From positions 1-52,018 of the forward strand of contig CAYRVH010000022.1 in assembly GCA_964427855.1 (NCBI GenBank): a stretch of 52,018 bases of DNA, read 5' to 3'. The stretch comes from JAUPKT01 sp964427855 (GTDB lineage: Bacteria > Desulfobacterota > Desulfomonilia > Desulfomonilales > Desulfomonilaceae). Positions 42,647-50,995 of the stretch are shown one piece after another; the stretch's first letter is position 1; every line of letters starts with the position of its first letter. The notes beneath the pieces are model-generated. The model had not been told where the DNA came from, searched no databases, and worked only from the letters and a program-made list of their open reading frames with translations. The position numbers and the translations under genes were made by a program.

Positions 42647-43687
42647 ATGAAGCTCTCTAGCATTGGGGAATTCGGATTCATCGACCGTATTGCCCCGCTG
42701 GGCTTGATAAGGCCCGGCAAGGTGATACGCGGCATTGGCGACGACTGCGCGGTGGTGAGGCTCGACGATGAAACCTGTCTTCTTGTCACCACAGACCTTC
42801 TCATCGAACGCGTCCACTTTTACAGATCCTGGGGACCTGCCCACATACTAGGACGTAAGTCGCTTGCAGTGAATATTTCTGACGTAGCGGCGTGCGGGGG
42901 CATGCCTAAGGATGCATTTATCAGTATGGGGATTCCCGCCGACGTCGAAGTGGAATGGCTCGACGATTTCTATGAGGGTCTGGCCGGCCTCGCCCGCGAA
43001 TACGGCGTCAACATCCTCGGCGGCGACACCACTCGATCATTGGCCGACATGGTCATCAATGTTGCCATTACCGGCACGGTAGCGTGTCACGAGACGCTTT
43101 TTCGAGACGCAGCCGAGCCAGGGGACATAATCGCGCTCACTGCGCCCACTGGTCTTTCTGCCGCGGGTTGTGACCTGCTGCTGCGGGGGGAATGCCCGTC
43201 GAAACCGTGGGCCGAAGTTTTGAAGGCCGCCCACCTCAATCCTCGGCCCCACGTGGGAGAAGGCAGGTTTCTTGCCACGTCTCACGCCTGTTCCGCAGCC
43301 ATTGACATATCCGACGGACTGAGCTCCGACCTTAGCCACATCTGCACACGATCCAAGGTGGGAGCATTGATCTTCGAGGACAAGCTGCCCATTCATGACG
43401 CGCTGCTAGAAGCCGCCGCCTACTTGGAAAGGGATCCCTTGGAATGGGCGCTTCACGGCGGCGAGGACTACGCGCTGCTTGCGTGCCTGCGCCAGGACGC
43501 GTTTCCCTCAATAAAGGCTGCCGCTGCTGAAAAAGGATTCCAACTCATCGGCATTGGGGTGATTGAGGAGGCCGTGGGTATGAGATTGCAGCGAGGAGCT
43601 GGCCATGTGGAAGTGTTGACGCCTGGTGGTTGGAATCATTTTGGCGATAGGCGAGAAAAACGCGAGGCGTTTGAAATAAAGCCTTGA
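42647..43687 (+). CDS. thiL: Thiamine-monophosphate kinase
   Basis: ThiL phosphorylates thiamine monophosphate to the active diphosphate. The 346-residue protein shows the AIR-synthase-like family motifs: IGDDCAVVRLD near residue 32, TTDLLIERVHF near residue 50, NISDVAACGGMP near 80, GGDTTRS near 125, DISDGLSSDL near 222 and GGEDYALL near 270. ATG 42647 is used; its Shine-Dalgarno sequence is weak. Transketolase elsewhere in the window needs this cofactor. The stop overlaps the candidate promoter of the sulfur locus. Confidence 0.95.
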   Translation: MKLSSIGEFGFIDRIAPLGLIRPGKVIRGIGDDCAVVRLDDETCLLVTTDLLIERVHFYRSWGPAHILGRKSLAVNISDVAACGGMPKDAFISMGIPADVEVEWLDDFYEGLAGLAREYGVNILGGDTTRSLADMVINVAITGTVACHETLFRDAAEPGDIIALTAPTGLSAAGCDLLLRGECPSKPWAEVLKAAHLNPRPHVGEGRFLATSHACSAAIDISDGLSSDLSHICTRSKVGALIFEDKLPIHDALLEAAAYLERDPLEWALHGGEDYALLACLRQDAFPSIKAAAAEKGFQLIGIGVIEEAVGMRLQRGAGHVEVLTPGGWNHFGDRREKREAFEIKP

Positions 43688-43711
43688 CATATATAGTTAT
43701 ACATATATAGT
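43684..43711 (+). promoter_or_regulatory. Strong candidate promoter of the molybdoenzyme operon
   Basis: TTGACA at 43684-43689 overlaps the thiL stop codon and is followed after 16 bases by TATAGT at 43706-43711. The segment 43689-43712 is unusually AT-rich and nearly symmetrical (ATATATAG either side of TTATAC), so an operator may overlap the promoter. The first gene starts 36 bp after the -10 box. Confidence 0.65.
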
Positions 43712-43746
43712 AATAATAAGAATCCACGTCCGCTCGGGAGGCTATT

Positions 43747-45945
43747 ATGCATCGCCGTGGAATATCGCGAAGAAAATTTCTCATCGGGTCTGCAGCAGGA
43801 GGCGCGTCGCTGGTCGCCGCCTCGTATGTGAACCTCAATTCTTGGGCTACCCCGGCCAAAACAGCCAGCAAGGAAGTAAAGGTCACCCCCACGCTCTGTG
43901 ACGCCTGCGGTAACTGGTGCGCCATCAAAGTCTATACCAAGGGGGATCGGGTATGGAAGGCCGAGGGCATACCTATTGCCGGCAACAATATGGGTCGCAT
44001 GTGCGCCAAAGGCCACGGTATGCTCCACGAAGTCTATAATCCGGATCGCATAAGAACCCCCATGAAAAGGGTGGCTTACGGAAAGTTCGAACCAATTTCG
44101 TGGCAGCAGGCGTACAAGGAAATTGGTGAGCGCGTAAAGGCGATTGTCGAGAAGTATGGGCCTCAGTCCCTTTTTTGGCTGCAGTACCCCGAGGGCAATG
44201 AAGATTTAACCCACAGATTTATGCGGGCCCTTGGGTCTCCCAATGTCTTTTCGCATGGTACTACGTGCTTTTTGCCGAGAAACATCGGTTGGTGGCTCAC
44301 CACAGGCGAGGCAAAGCCCGAACATGACTTCGAAAATACGCGCTTTGTCCTTTTCATCGGACGAAACCCCGCAGCAGGTCTGCAGCTGAGGCAGGTGCGA
44401 GACTTGGCCAGGGCTGCAGAAAAGGGGGCTCGACTTGTCGTCGTGGATCCTCGTTATAGCGAGGCCGCGGTTCTTGGTCGAGAGTGGATACGGATCCGAC
44501 CGGGGACTGATTTAGCCCTCCTTTTGGCAATGGCTCATGTGATGATCAGGGACGGGATCTACCAAAAGGAGTTCGTAGAAAAAAATACGGAAGGCTTTAA
44601 TGAGTGGGCTGAAAAGGTAAAACAATACACCCCCGAATGGGCGGAAGCCAAGACCTCCATCCCTAAGGAGGTCATCATAAAACTTACCCATGATATTGCT
44701 CGCGAGGCACCGCGCGCTGTTATCCATCGCGGCTATCACGGCGCGATGGGCACGCAATACAAAAACAGCTTACAGCTCGTCCGCGCTGTTGCCTGTGTCA
44801 ATGGGCTCCTTGGAAATTTCAACCAGCGTGGGGGTCTCTATATCCACCCCAAGGTGAAACTTGGGAAGCTCAATCCGGAGAAGTATCCGGAGCCGCCGCA
44901 GCTTGAAGGCCCGATGATAGACGGGAGCACCGATCCTGAGCGATATCCCCTGACTCCTATGGGCATAGGAATTAGCCAAGCCATCCCGGAGCTCGCTATT
45001 CAGGGCAAATTAAAGGCGGGCTTTGTGTATCATAACAATCCCCTGAGGACAAACCCCAATCCTGCACGAGTTATCGAAGGATATAAGAAATTGGAGTTGC
45101 TTGTCAGCTTTGACTATGTCCCTTCGGAGACAGCATCCGTTGCCCATTATATACTGCCTGAATCCTATTACCTCGAACGAGATGATGTGGTGCACACGAA
45201 CCACAGTTACAGCTCCAAACAGGTAGCCATTCGACAGCAGGTAGTGAAACCGCTCTACGATACGAAGCCCCTTGCAGACATCTTGATCGAAATTGCTCCT
45301 TATCTCGCCATAGGACAGTACTTCAATTTCACCCTCGAGGACTACAACAGGGCTCGTTTAGCCCCGCTGGGCGTAACCCTGGAGCAGTTGAAGAAGGAAG
45401 GCGTGATTGACTTGGGTGGAGAATGGACTCCCGGCGAGCCCTCATTTCATACGCCCAGTGGAAAACTGGAAATAGCCTCTTCAATCCTGCAAGATTTGGG
45501 TCTGTCGGCCGTGCCGGAATGGGAAGAGCCTCTTGTCATGCCAGATGAAAAGGATCCGCATTCCTTCCGGCTCATACATGGCAAGCAAGCTCATCATACG
45601 CACGCGCGGACGATTAACCAGCCATATCTCAAAGAGATCACTATGGCCAATGATTTGGGGAGGATTTGGATGCACCCTGATCGCGCTCGCGCTTTGGGCA
45701 TTAAAGATGGAGACTGCACCACCATCATCAGTTCGGTGGGTAAAGGGAGGGCTCGGGCCAAACTCACGGAAGGTATCCATCCGGATTGCATCTTTGTGCC
45801 GAGTGGGTATGGCGTGTATGCCCGAAAACTCCAGACAGCTTATGGGTACGGGGTATCCTACAATGATTTCCTTCCAACATACTTTGACCCGGTTCTGGGA
45901 CACATCATGTCCAACGAGATCATCGTGCGTGTCGAGAAGACATGA
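43747..45945 (+). CDS. Molybdopterin oxidoreductase, PsrA/PhsA-like catalytic subunit
   Basis: This 732-residue protein has a twin-arginine signal (SRRKFLIGS), so it is exported folded. A [4Fe-4S] motif CDACGNWC with a distant Cys in RMCAKG follows. A Cys in the motif HGTTCFLPRN is the likely molybdenum ligand, as in polysulfide and thiosulfate reductases. The C-terminal MopB domain shows SFHTPSGKLE and ANDLGRIWMHPDRA. With the next two genes it forms a standard complex-iron-sulfur-molybdoenzyme set. Polysulfide, thiosulfate or tetrathionate are the likely substrates given the YeeE proteins downstream, but arsenic-oxyanion enzymes are similar. GGGAGG precedes the ATG. Confidence 0.9.
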   Translation: MHRRGISRRKFLIGSAAGGASLVAASYVNLNSWATPAKTASKEVKVTPTLCDACGNWCAIKVYTKGDRVWKAEGIPIAGNNMGRMCAKGHGMLHEVYNPDRIRTPMKRVAYGKFEPISWQQAYKEIGERVKAIVEKYGPQSLFWLQYPEGNEDLTHRFMRALGSPNVFSHGTTCFLPRNIGWWLTTGEAKPEHDFENTRFVLFIGRNPAAGLQLRQVRDLARAAEKGARLVVVDPRYSEAAVLGREWIRIRPGTDLALLLAMAHVMIRDGIYQKEFVEKNTEGFNEWAEKVKQYTPEWAEAKTSIPKEVIIKLTHDIAREAPRAVIHRGYHGAMGTQYKNSLQLVRAVACVNGLLGNFNQRGGLYIHPKVKLGKLNPEKYPEPPQLEGPMIDGSTDPERYPLTPMGIGISQAIPELAIQGKLKAGFVYHNNPLRTNPNPARVIEGYKKLELLVSFDYVPSETASVAHYILPESYYLERDDVVHTNHSYSSKQVAIRQQVVKPLYDTKPLADILIEIAPYLAIGQYFNFTLEDYNRARLAPLGVTLEQLKKEGVIDLGGEWTPGEPSFHTPSGKLEIASSILQDLGLSAVPEWEEPLVMPDEKDPHSFRLIHGKQAHHTHARTINQPYLKEITMANDLGRIWMHPDRARALGIKDGDCTTIISSVGKGRARAKLTEGIHPDCIFVPSGYGVYARKLQTAYGYGVSYNDFLPTYFDPVLGHIMSNEIIVRVEKT

Positions 45946-46060
45946 AACTTCATGAAGTTAACACGGGGAGCCTGAGACCTAACCCATTGATTGAACAGAA
46001 GAACATGGCAAACTGACCGATGGACGGAAAGTCGGACAAGAGGTATTGAAGGATCGAACC

Positions 46061-46603
46061 ATGCCGCGTTATGGAATAGCAATCGATACGACCAAATGCA
46101 TTGGGTGCCACGCGTGTCGAGTGGCCTGCCAAAATCAGAACGAACTCAATTTCAATGAGGCGTTTAATTGGATCAAATCAAAGGACAGGGGCCGTTTTCC
46201 GTCCTACGGGGCTGAATTCATCCCTGTCCAGTGTAATCACTGTGAAAACGCTCCTTGTCAGCGAGTCTGTCCCACTGGCGCCACCTACACGACTCCGGAG
46301 GGGGTCGTGCTCGTTAATCCGAAGACATGTGTGGGATGCAAGTATTGTATGGAAGCGTGTCCGTACAAAGTTCGGATCATAAAGCACCATGAAGGGATAG
46401 TAGAAAAATGCAGATTTTGCATAGAGTTGGTCCGGGAGGGTGGAACCCCTGCCTGCGTTTCCACCTGCCCCACGCAGGTCCGCATCTTTGGGGATCTGGA
46501 TGATCCAAACAGTGATATTTCGAAGTTCATCGCCCAGCATAGGGCCCAGCCATTGAGGCCTGATTTGGACACCAGGCCGAAGATTTTTTACAAAAGGAGT
46601 TAG
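46061..46603 (+). CDS. PsrB-like four-cluster ferredoxin subunit
   Basis: This 180-residue electron-transfer subunit has four Cys clusters: CIGCHACRVACQ, CNHCENAPCQRVCP, CVGCKYCMEACP, and CRFCIELV with a distal CVSTCP. It would connect the molybdenum subunit to the membrane subunit on the outer face of the membrane. It has no signal peptide, as usual for subunits carried along by the Tat-exported partner. ATG 46061 with AAGGAT upstream is preferred over 46046. Two bases separate it from the next gene. Confidence 0.94.
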   Translation: MPRYGIAIDTTKCIGCHACRVACQNQNELNFNEAFNWIKSKDRGRFPSYGAEFIPVQCNHCENAPCQRVCPTGATYTTPEGVVLVNPKTCVGCKYCMEACPYKVRIIKHHEGIVEKCRFCIELVREGGTPACVSTCPTQVRIFGDLDDPNSDISKFIAQHRAQPLRPDLDTRPKIFYKRS

Positions 46604-46605
46604 CC

Positions 46606-47490
46606 ATGGTGGAGAGCGCGTGGGGATGGTTGATTATCGCATATCTATTTCTTGCGGGCGCCGGTTCAGGTGCATTCATCGCCGCTGTCGCATGTGAACT
46701 CCTAGCCCCTGATTGGTCTAAGGCGCTTGCGCGAGCCGGGTCATTGGCTGCCGGACCCTTAGTGGCAGTGGGGACTGCCTGCCTGGTGTTGGATCTCGAA
46801 GCGGGTTTCTGGGAGCCATGGCGGCAAATATACCTGGTAGGCAATCTGAGAAGCATGATTGCATGGGGGGTTATTATCCTTTCGTGTTTCATCCCACTGG
46901 CATTTCTTTACGCCGCAGCCCTCAATGAGATCACCATAATCGGTAAGATAGCAAAGAGATACGTGGTATACATCGAGATAGTGGGCAGCCTTCTTGCCGT
47001 GGCCACAGCCACGTACACGGGTGTTCTCATTGCGGTGGTTAACGGGGTGCCGTTCTGGAATACGCCATTGATGCCTGTGCTGTTTCTGGCGTCGGCCATG
47101 TCAACTGGTCTGGCAGTCGCCATGATCGGGGCAGCCATTATTGACATTACCACAGTGAAGACCCTCTCTAACTTTGCCTTGGGGCACGTTATCTTCCTCG
47201 CGGTGGAAGCGCTGGTATTGATGCTTTTTGTGTTCATGTCGTTGACAAGGTCCACCGAGGCGGCGCTCTCGGCTGGCATCCTCATCTCAGGGATGCTCAG
47301 CCCATATTTCTGGGGGCTTGTCGTCATTTTAGGAATTGTAGTGCCTTTCATCTTGAGTATTATTGAATATTATGAATACGGCGAGATGCCCAAATACTTG
47401 GTTGTAGGGGCTGACTTGTTAGTACTCGTTGGAGGGATGAGTCTCCGAGCTCTGATCATATTCTCGGGCACTCCTCCACAGATAATCTGA
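46606..47490 (+). CDS. NrfD/PsrC-family quinone-interacting membrane subunit
   Basis: This 294-residue integral membrane protein has about eight hydrophobic helices. The first reads LIIAYLFLAGAGSGAFIAAV, typical of NrfD/PsrC. It is the quinone-binding membrane anchor that passes electrons to or from the ferredoxin subunit. It directly follows the ferredoxin gene, giving the A-B-C order of a polysulfide-reductase-type complex. Confidence 0.93.
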   Translation: MVESAWGWLIIAYLFLAGAGSGAFIAAVACELLAPDWSKALARAGSLAAGPLVAVGTACLVLDLEAGFWEPWRQIYLVGNLRSMIAWGVIILSCFIPLAFLYAAALNEITIIGKIAKRYVVYIEIVGSLLAVATATYTGVLIAVVNGVPFWNTPLMPVLFLASAMSTGLAVAMIGAAIIDITTVKTLSNFALGHVIFLAVEALVLMLFVFMSLTRSTEAALSAGILISGMLSPYFWGLVVILGIVVPFILSIIEYYEYGEMPKYLVVGADLLVLVGGMSLRALIIFSGTPPQII

Positions 47491-47538
47491 ATGCAAAAGT
47501 GAGGGTATCCGAACGAGAATCCCAGGAGATAGGTGATC

Positions 47539-47940
47539 ATGTCAGAAAATCCGGAGAATCTGAGCCAACAAAGTGTAGAGATGTCGGCGCCCGAACCCCT
47601 CTCCCCTGAAGGAGCGGCCGAAGAAACGCCGATCCAAAAGCCAGCCAACAATCACGCAGCTGACCGAAGAGGACGTATGATCATTGCCGGCCTTCTGGCG
47701 ACAGTCGTTCTGGCGGTGATTGCCATCCTCGTTGCCGGCATCTTTCAGCTCACCTCTCGATGGTTGATGGTGTGCCCCAAGGACCTGCCTGTGAATGACC
47801 CTGCTCCGATTTTATGGCACGAGGTGGTTGCGCAGGAGCCAAAACCGGCAAAACTTGGGGCGTCGGAGAAGGTCGCCTCAGAGGTGGTATTCAAATCCGT
47901 TTCAGAGGAGGCCGCGCCTCTTAAGGGAAGTGAGAAGTAG
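47539..47940 (+). CDS. Small single-pass membrane protein of unknown function
   Basis: This 133-residue protein has a disordered acidic and Pro-rich N terminus (about 1-45), one transmembrane helix (IIAGLLATVVLAVIAILVAG) and a polar extra-cytoplasmic segment with a single Cys (WLMVCPKDLPVNDPAP). I recognise no family. It lies 48 bp after the NrfD-like gene and before the YeeE/YedE genes, so it may be an accessory of either system. The start could also be GTG 47533. Confidence 0.7.
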   Translation: MSENPENLSQQSVEMSAPEPLSPEGAAEETPIQKPANNHAADRRGRMIIAGLLATVVLAVIAILVAGIFQLTSRWLMVCPKDLPVNDPAPILWHEVVAQEPKPAKLGASEKVASEVVFKSVSEEAAPLKGSEK

Positions 47941-48100
47941 GGAGGTCGTCGTACGTTCGCAAGGCGTAAACAGGGTTTGATGAGAAGTGAGGCAGGACAA
48001 AAAATCAAGGTTAGACAGGATGTGTCGCTTCGAGCGGTCGTGGAGGGAATTCGGCTTTATCATTGCGCAATGAAATCATGGGAGAGAAAGGCGGTCTAAG

Positions 48101-48628
48101 ATGAAAGAACCGGAGTATGCGAAAGGGTTTTGGAACCCTTATTTGGCCGGGGTCGCATTGGGGTTGGTGCTTCTCGTCACGTTTTATCTTATGGGAACGG
48201 GATTAGGGGCTTCAGGGGCATTTGCCAGGACGGCGGCGGTCATTGCCCATGGCGTCAACCCCCAGTTTGCGGAGAATAACGGCTATTTCAAGGGTTTTTA
48301 TGGCGCAGGGGCGCCCCATCCCTTTGTTGACTGGGTCGTGGTGCAGGTAGTGGGAGTCTTTGCTGGTGGGTTGGTCGCCGTGATTACGGCGCGCCGATTC
48401 CGTATGGGCGTTGGGAGGGGGCCGACGGCAGGCGTTTGGCTCCGTTTGTCCCTGGCGTTCATCGGCGGTATAATCGGCGGTATTGGAACGAGGTTCGCTA
48501 TGGGCTGTACGTCAGGACAGGCGTTGACCGGCGGCGCCGCGATGGCAGTGGGAAGCTGGGCTTTTATGATGGTCGTGTTTGCGACCGCGTTTATCGCCGC
48601 TTATTTTGTGAGGAGGGAATGGTCATGA
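48101..48628 (+). CDS. YeeE/YedE family membrane protein, N-terminal half
   Basis: This 175-residue multi-helix protein has the conserved motif FAMGCTSGQALTGGA, whose Cys is essential in the YeeE (TsuA) thiosulfate transporters. YeeE transporters usually have two such halves in one chain; here the second half is the next gene. The stop overlaps that start by 4 bp (ATGA). The pair probably imports thiosulfate or another sulfur compound (inference from family and neighbours). Confidence 0.9.
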   Translation: MKEPEYAKGFWNPYLAGVALGLVLLVTFYLMGTGLGASGAFARTAAVIAHGVNPQFAENNGYFKGFYGAGAPHPFVDWVVVQVVGVFAGGLVAVITARRFRMGVGRGPTAGVWLRLSLAFIGGIIGGIGTRFAMGCTSGQALTGGAAMAVGSWAFMMVVFATAFIAAYFVRREWS

Positions 48629-49224
48629 CCGGCCCATTGGCTATGTTGAACGATTTTAGCCTCGCGACGAATTTGTGGATTGCCCTCGTGGTAGGTTTTT
48701 TCTTCGGCTTTGTCTTGGAGAGAGCGGGGTTCGGCGACTCGAGGAATTTAACCAACATCTTTTACTTTCGGGATATGCGAGTGCTGCGGGTTATGTTTTC
48801 CGCCATCTGCACGGCGATGGTCGGACTCATTGCGCTGAGTTGGATAGGCCTCTTCGACTACAGCATTCTCCTGGAATATTCGCTGCTGAAAACATACCTG
48901 TTGCCGCAGGTGGTAGGTGGGATCCTCTTCGGTCTGGGGTTTGTGGTAGGAGGCTATTGCCCAGGGACTGCAGTGGTCGGCCTCGTATCGGGGAAAATTG
49001 ACAGCTTGGTCTTTCTCGCAGGGATGATCGTGGGCATGTGGATTTTTGCTCTCGGCTTTCCCGTCTGGGGATCATTTTACAAGAGCTTTGACATGGGGAG
49101 AATAACCCTTTGGCAGATTTTCGGGACATCCAAAGAAATTATGGCTGGTGCCATACTTGTCATGGCCCTCATAGCCTTTGTGCTTGCGCGGCTCGGAGAA
49201 AAATGGCACCCTTATGATAGATGA
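48625..49224 (+). CDS. YeeE/YedE family membrane protein, C-terminal half
   Basis: This 199-residue membrane protein contains the second YeeE motif (GGYCPGTAVVGL) and a GFVLERAGFGDSRN segment near its start. ATG 48625 has AGGAGG 8 nt upstream and overlaps the previous stop; the much longer frame from 48436 is a shadow. Together with 48101-48628 it would form one two-half transporter. Confidence 0.9.
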   Translation: MTGPLAMLNDFSLATNLWIALVVGFFFGFVLERAGFGDSRNLTNIFYFRDMRVLRVMFSAICTAMVGLIALSWIGLFDYSILLEYSLLKTYLLPQVVGGILFGLGFVVGGYCPGTAVVGLVSGKIDSLVFLAGMIVGMWIFALGFPVWGSFYKSFDMGRITLWQIFGTSKEIMAGAILVMALIAFVLARLGEKWHPYDR

Positions 49225-49285
49225 TCTCACGTTTCGAGAGGGGTGGGTCTCAACCTCACCCAGTCTACATAAGGAGGTATCGGAT

Positions 49286-49537
49286 ATGCGTAAGATGATT
49301 CGGTTGGTGTGTGTTGCAACAGCGCTGTTCGCCTTCGTATTGAGTTCAGTGGCTGTGGCAGCAGAATTCTATGTGGTCAAGGACGCTGCGGGAAAAGTTT
49401 CCGTCGTAGATCAGAAACCCGCTGACGCCAAATCCATCGTGAAGGGACCGTTTCCGACCAAAGCAGACGCCGAAAAAGAATTAAAAGCCCAAGGCGCTGC
49501 AAAAAAGCCAGTCAAACTTCCCAGCCAGGGCTGCTGA
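49286..49537 (+). CDS. Small secreted protein
   Basis: This 83-residue protein has a clear signal peptide (basic MRKMIRL, then CVATALFAFVLSSVAVAA) and a mature part of about 60 residues beginning EFYVVKDAAGKVSVV, with a Lys/Ala-rich tail that ends in Cys. AAGGAGG lies 8 nt before the ATG. The mature segment may form a small SPOR-like or single beta-alpha unit, but no family is certain. It follows the YeeE genes in the same direction. Confidence 0.75.
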   Translation: MRKMIRLVCVATALFAFVLSSVAVAAEFYVVKDAAGKVSVVDQKPADAKSIVKGPFPTKADAEKELKAQGAAKKPVKLPSQGC

Positions 49538-49681
49538 GTCGTAGGTTGCGCGACGGCCAACGGCTTCTTCTATAAACCCGCGCCGTCGCCGCTGCGGCTT
49601 ACTGCTCACCGAAGCAAGAGAAGCCGCTGCTCAGCTCGGTAAAGATACTCGGCGATGACTTCCCCAGCAGTGGTGGTTTAC

Positions 49682-50116
49682 ATGACCAAACGATCTTTCC
49701 TCAAGACATTCTTGTTGTTCTGTTCGGGATTAGTATCTCTCGCGATCGCCTGGGGCGCGGGACGATTCGCCGCGTTTGGCTTTGTGGTGAACCGTAAAAG
49801 GGAGCTGCCCAAGGAGGCGCTTTCTCGAGTCGCGGAGGGATCGCCTCTGCACGTCGCAGACGCGGGGGTGTGGCTTGTGAAAACCAAAGCCGAGGAATCG
49901 GTCACCGTTCTTGACGACAAATGTCCTCATCTTGGCTGCAAGCCTCACTGGAACGCAAGCCGCGAGGTTTTCGAATGTCCTTGCCACGGAAGCGAGTTCG
50001 ATGCGAAAGGCTTCGTGAAGAAAGGCCCGGCATCAAAGCGAATGCTTGAGTTGTATCTCGAGGAGCAGGACGCGACTACCTATAGAGTTTCAGAGAGGCG
50101 ATCATCTGGGCAATAA
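49682..50116 (+). CDS. Rieske iron-sulfur protein
   Basis: This 144-residue protein has an N-terminal membrane anchor (SFLKTFLLFCSGLVSLAIAW) and a Rieske [2Fe-2S] domain. The ligand motifs are CPHLGC and CPCHGS, each with one Cys and one His ligand plus a disulfide Cys. ATG 49682 is used; ATG 49655 would add nine residues. It pairs with the cytochrome b6-like gene 82 bp downstream, as in cytochrome bc complexes. No cytochrome c1 or subunit IV is in the window. Confidence 0.92.
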   Translation: MTKRSFLKTFLLFCSGLVSLAIAWGAGRFAAFGFVVNRKRELPKEALSRVAEGSPLHVADAGVWLVKTKAEESVTVLDDKCPHLGCKPHWNASREVFECPCHGSEFDAKGFVKKGPASKRMLELYLEEQDATTYRVSERRSSGQ

Positions 50117-50198
50117 GCGCTCGGCGTCAATGGGAACATTTCCGGTCGCACATACTGGATCATGTGGACATAGGTGGGGCTAGGAGCGCCGGCGTTTC

Positions 50199-50831
50199 TT
50201 GAACAAAGCTTCCCTAAAAAACTTCTTTCTCCATCTGCATCCCCGTTTCGTCGATGAGCGAGTGAGCCGTGTCACATACACATGGTGTCTGGGGGGACTG
50301 GCGCTATGGATGTTTGTGATCGAGGTCGCTTCCGGCATCCTTCTCGCCTTGTATTATGTCCCGCACGTATCACAAGCCTATCCTTCAATTCAGTACATCA
50401 CTCATATTGCACCGTACGGTTTTTTCGTGCGCAACGTGCATTATTGGGCCGGTCAGGCGATGGTCGTTCTCGTGGTGCTGCATACGATCCGTGTTTTTGT
50501 CGCCAAGGCGTACGCGTCGCCACGTCAGTGGAATTGGCTCCTAGGACTCGCGCTTCTTGTGATGACGTTCTTTGTGGATTTCTCAGGTTATCTCCTGGTG
50601 TGGGATGATAGAGGACTGTGGGCGTGGACCATCGCCGGCAATTTGGCTGCCAGCATCCCTTTCATCGGAGAATCCTTGTCAAGGATTGCTTTGGGGCCGT
50701 CAGAACCGCACGATATCACCATAGCAAGGATTTACGCATGGCACGTTCTTGGTTTGCCCGCAGCTATGACGACAGTGATGGCCTGGCATTTCTGGCGGAT
50801 ACGCGCTGACGGCATTACAACGCCTCTGTGA
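50199..50831 (+). CDS. Cytochrome b6-like diheme membrane subunit
   Basis: This 210-residue protein corresponds to the N-terminal four-helix part of cytochrome b (cytochrome b6 type). Two pairs of heme-ligating His are present, one in VHYWAGQAMVVLVVLH and one in YAWHVLGLPAAMTTVMAWH. It lacks the C-terminal quinol-site domain (subunit IV), and none is encoded nearby. The TTG start at 50199 has AGGAG about 12 nt upstream. With the Rieske protein it would form a reduced quinol-oxidising module. Confidence 0.9.
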   Translation: MNKASLKNFFLHLHPRFVDERVSRVTYTWCLGGLALWMFVIEVASGILLALYYVPHVSQAYPSIQYITHIAPYGFFVRNVHYWAGQAMVVLVVLHTIRVFVAKAYASPRQWNWLLGLALLVMTFFVDFSGYLLVWDDRGLWAWTIAGNLAASIPFIGESLSRIALGPSEPHDITIARIYAWHVLGLPAAMTTVMAWHFWRIRADGITTPL

Positions 50832-50995
50832 TCTTTTGAGACCGAATCTTGCAAAGAATCGAAAGATGGATGATGCTGTACAGGCTCGCACTCGCAGGCG
50901 TCTCATAGCAGCGTCGCCACGAAAAGCACATCGGCTTACCCCGGGGTCGATCTCGCGAGGTCGGCCAGAGCATCCAATCAGTCAGGAGCGTAAGA

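Noticed and set aside
48436..48624. Upstream extension of the second YeeE frame
   Set aside because: It overlaps the first YeeE half in another frame. The ATG at 48625 has a well-placed AGGAGG and the ATGA overlap.
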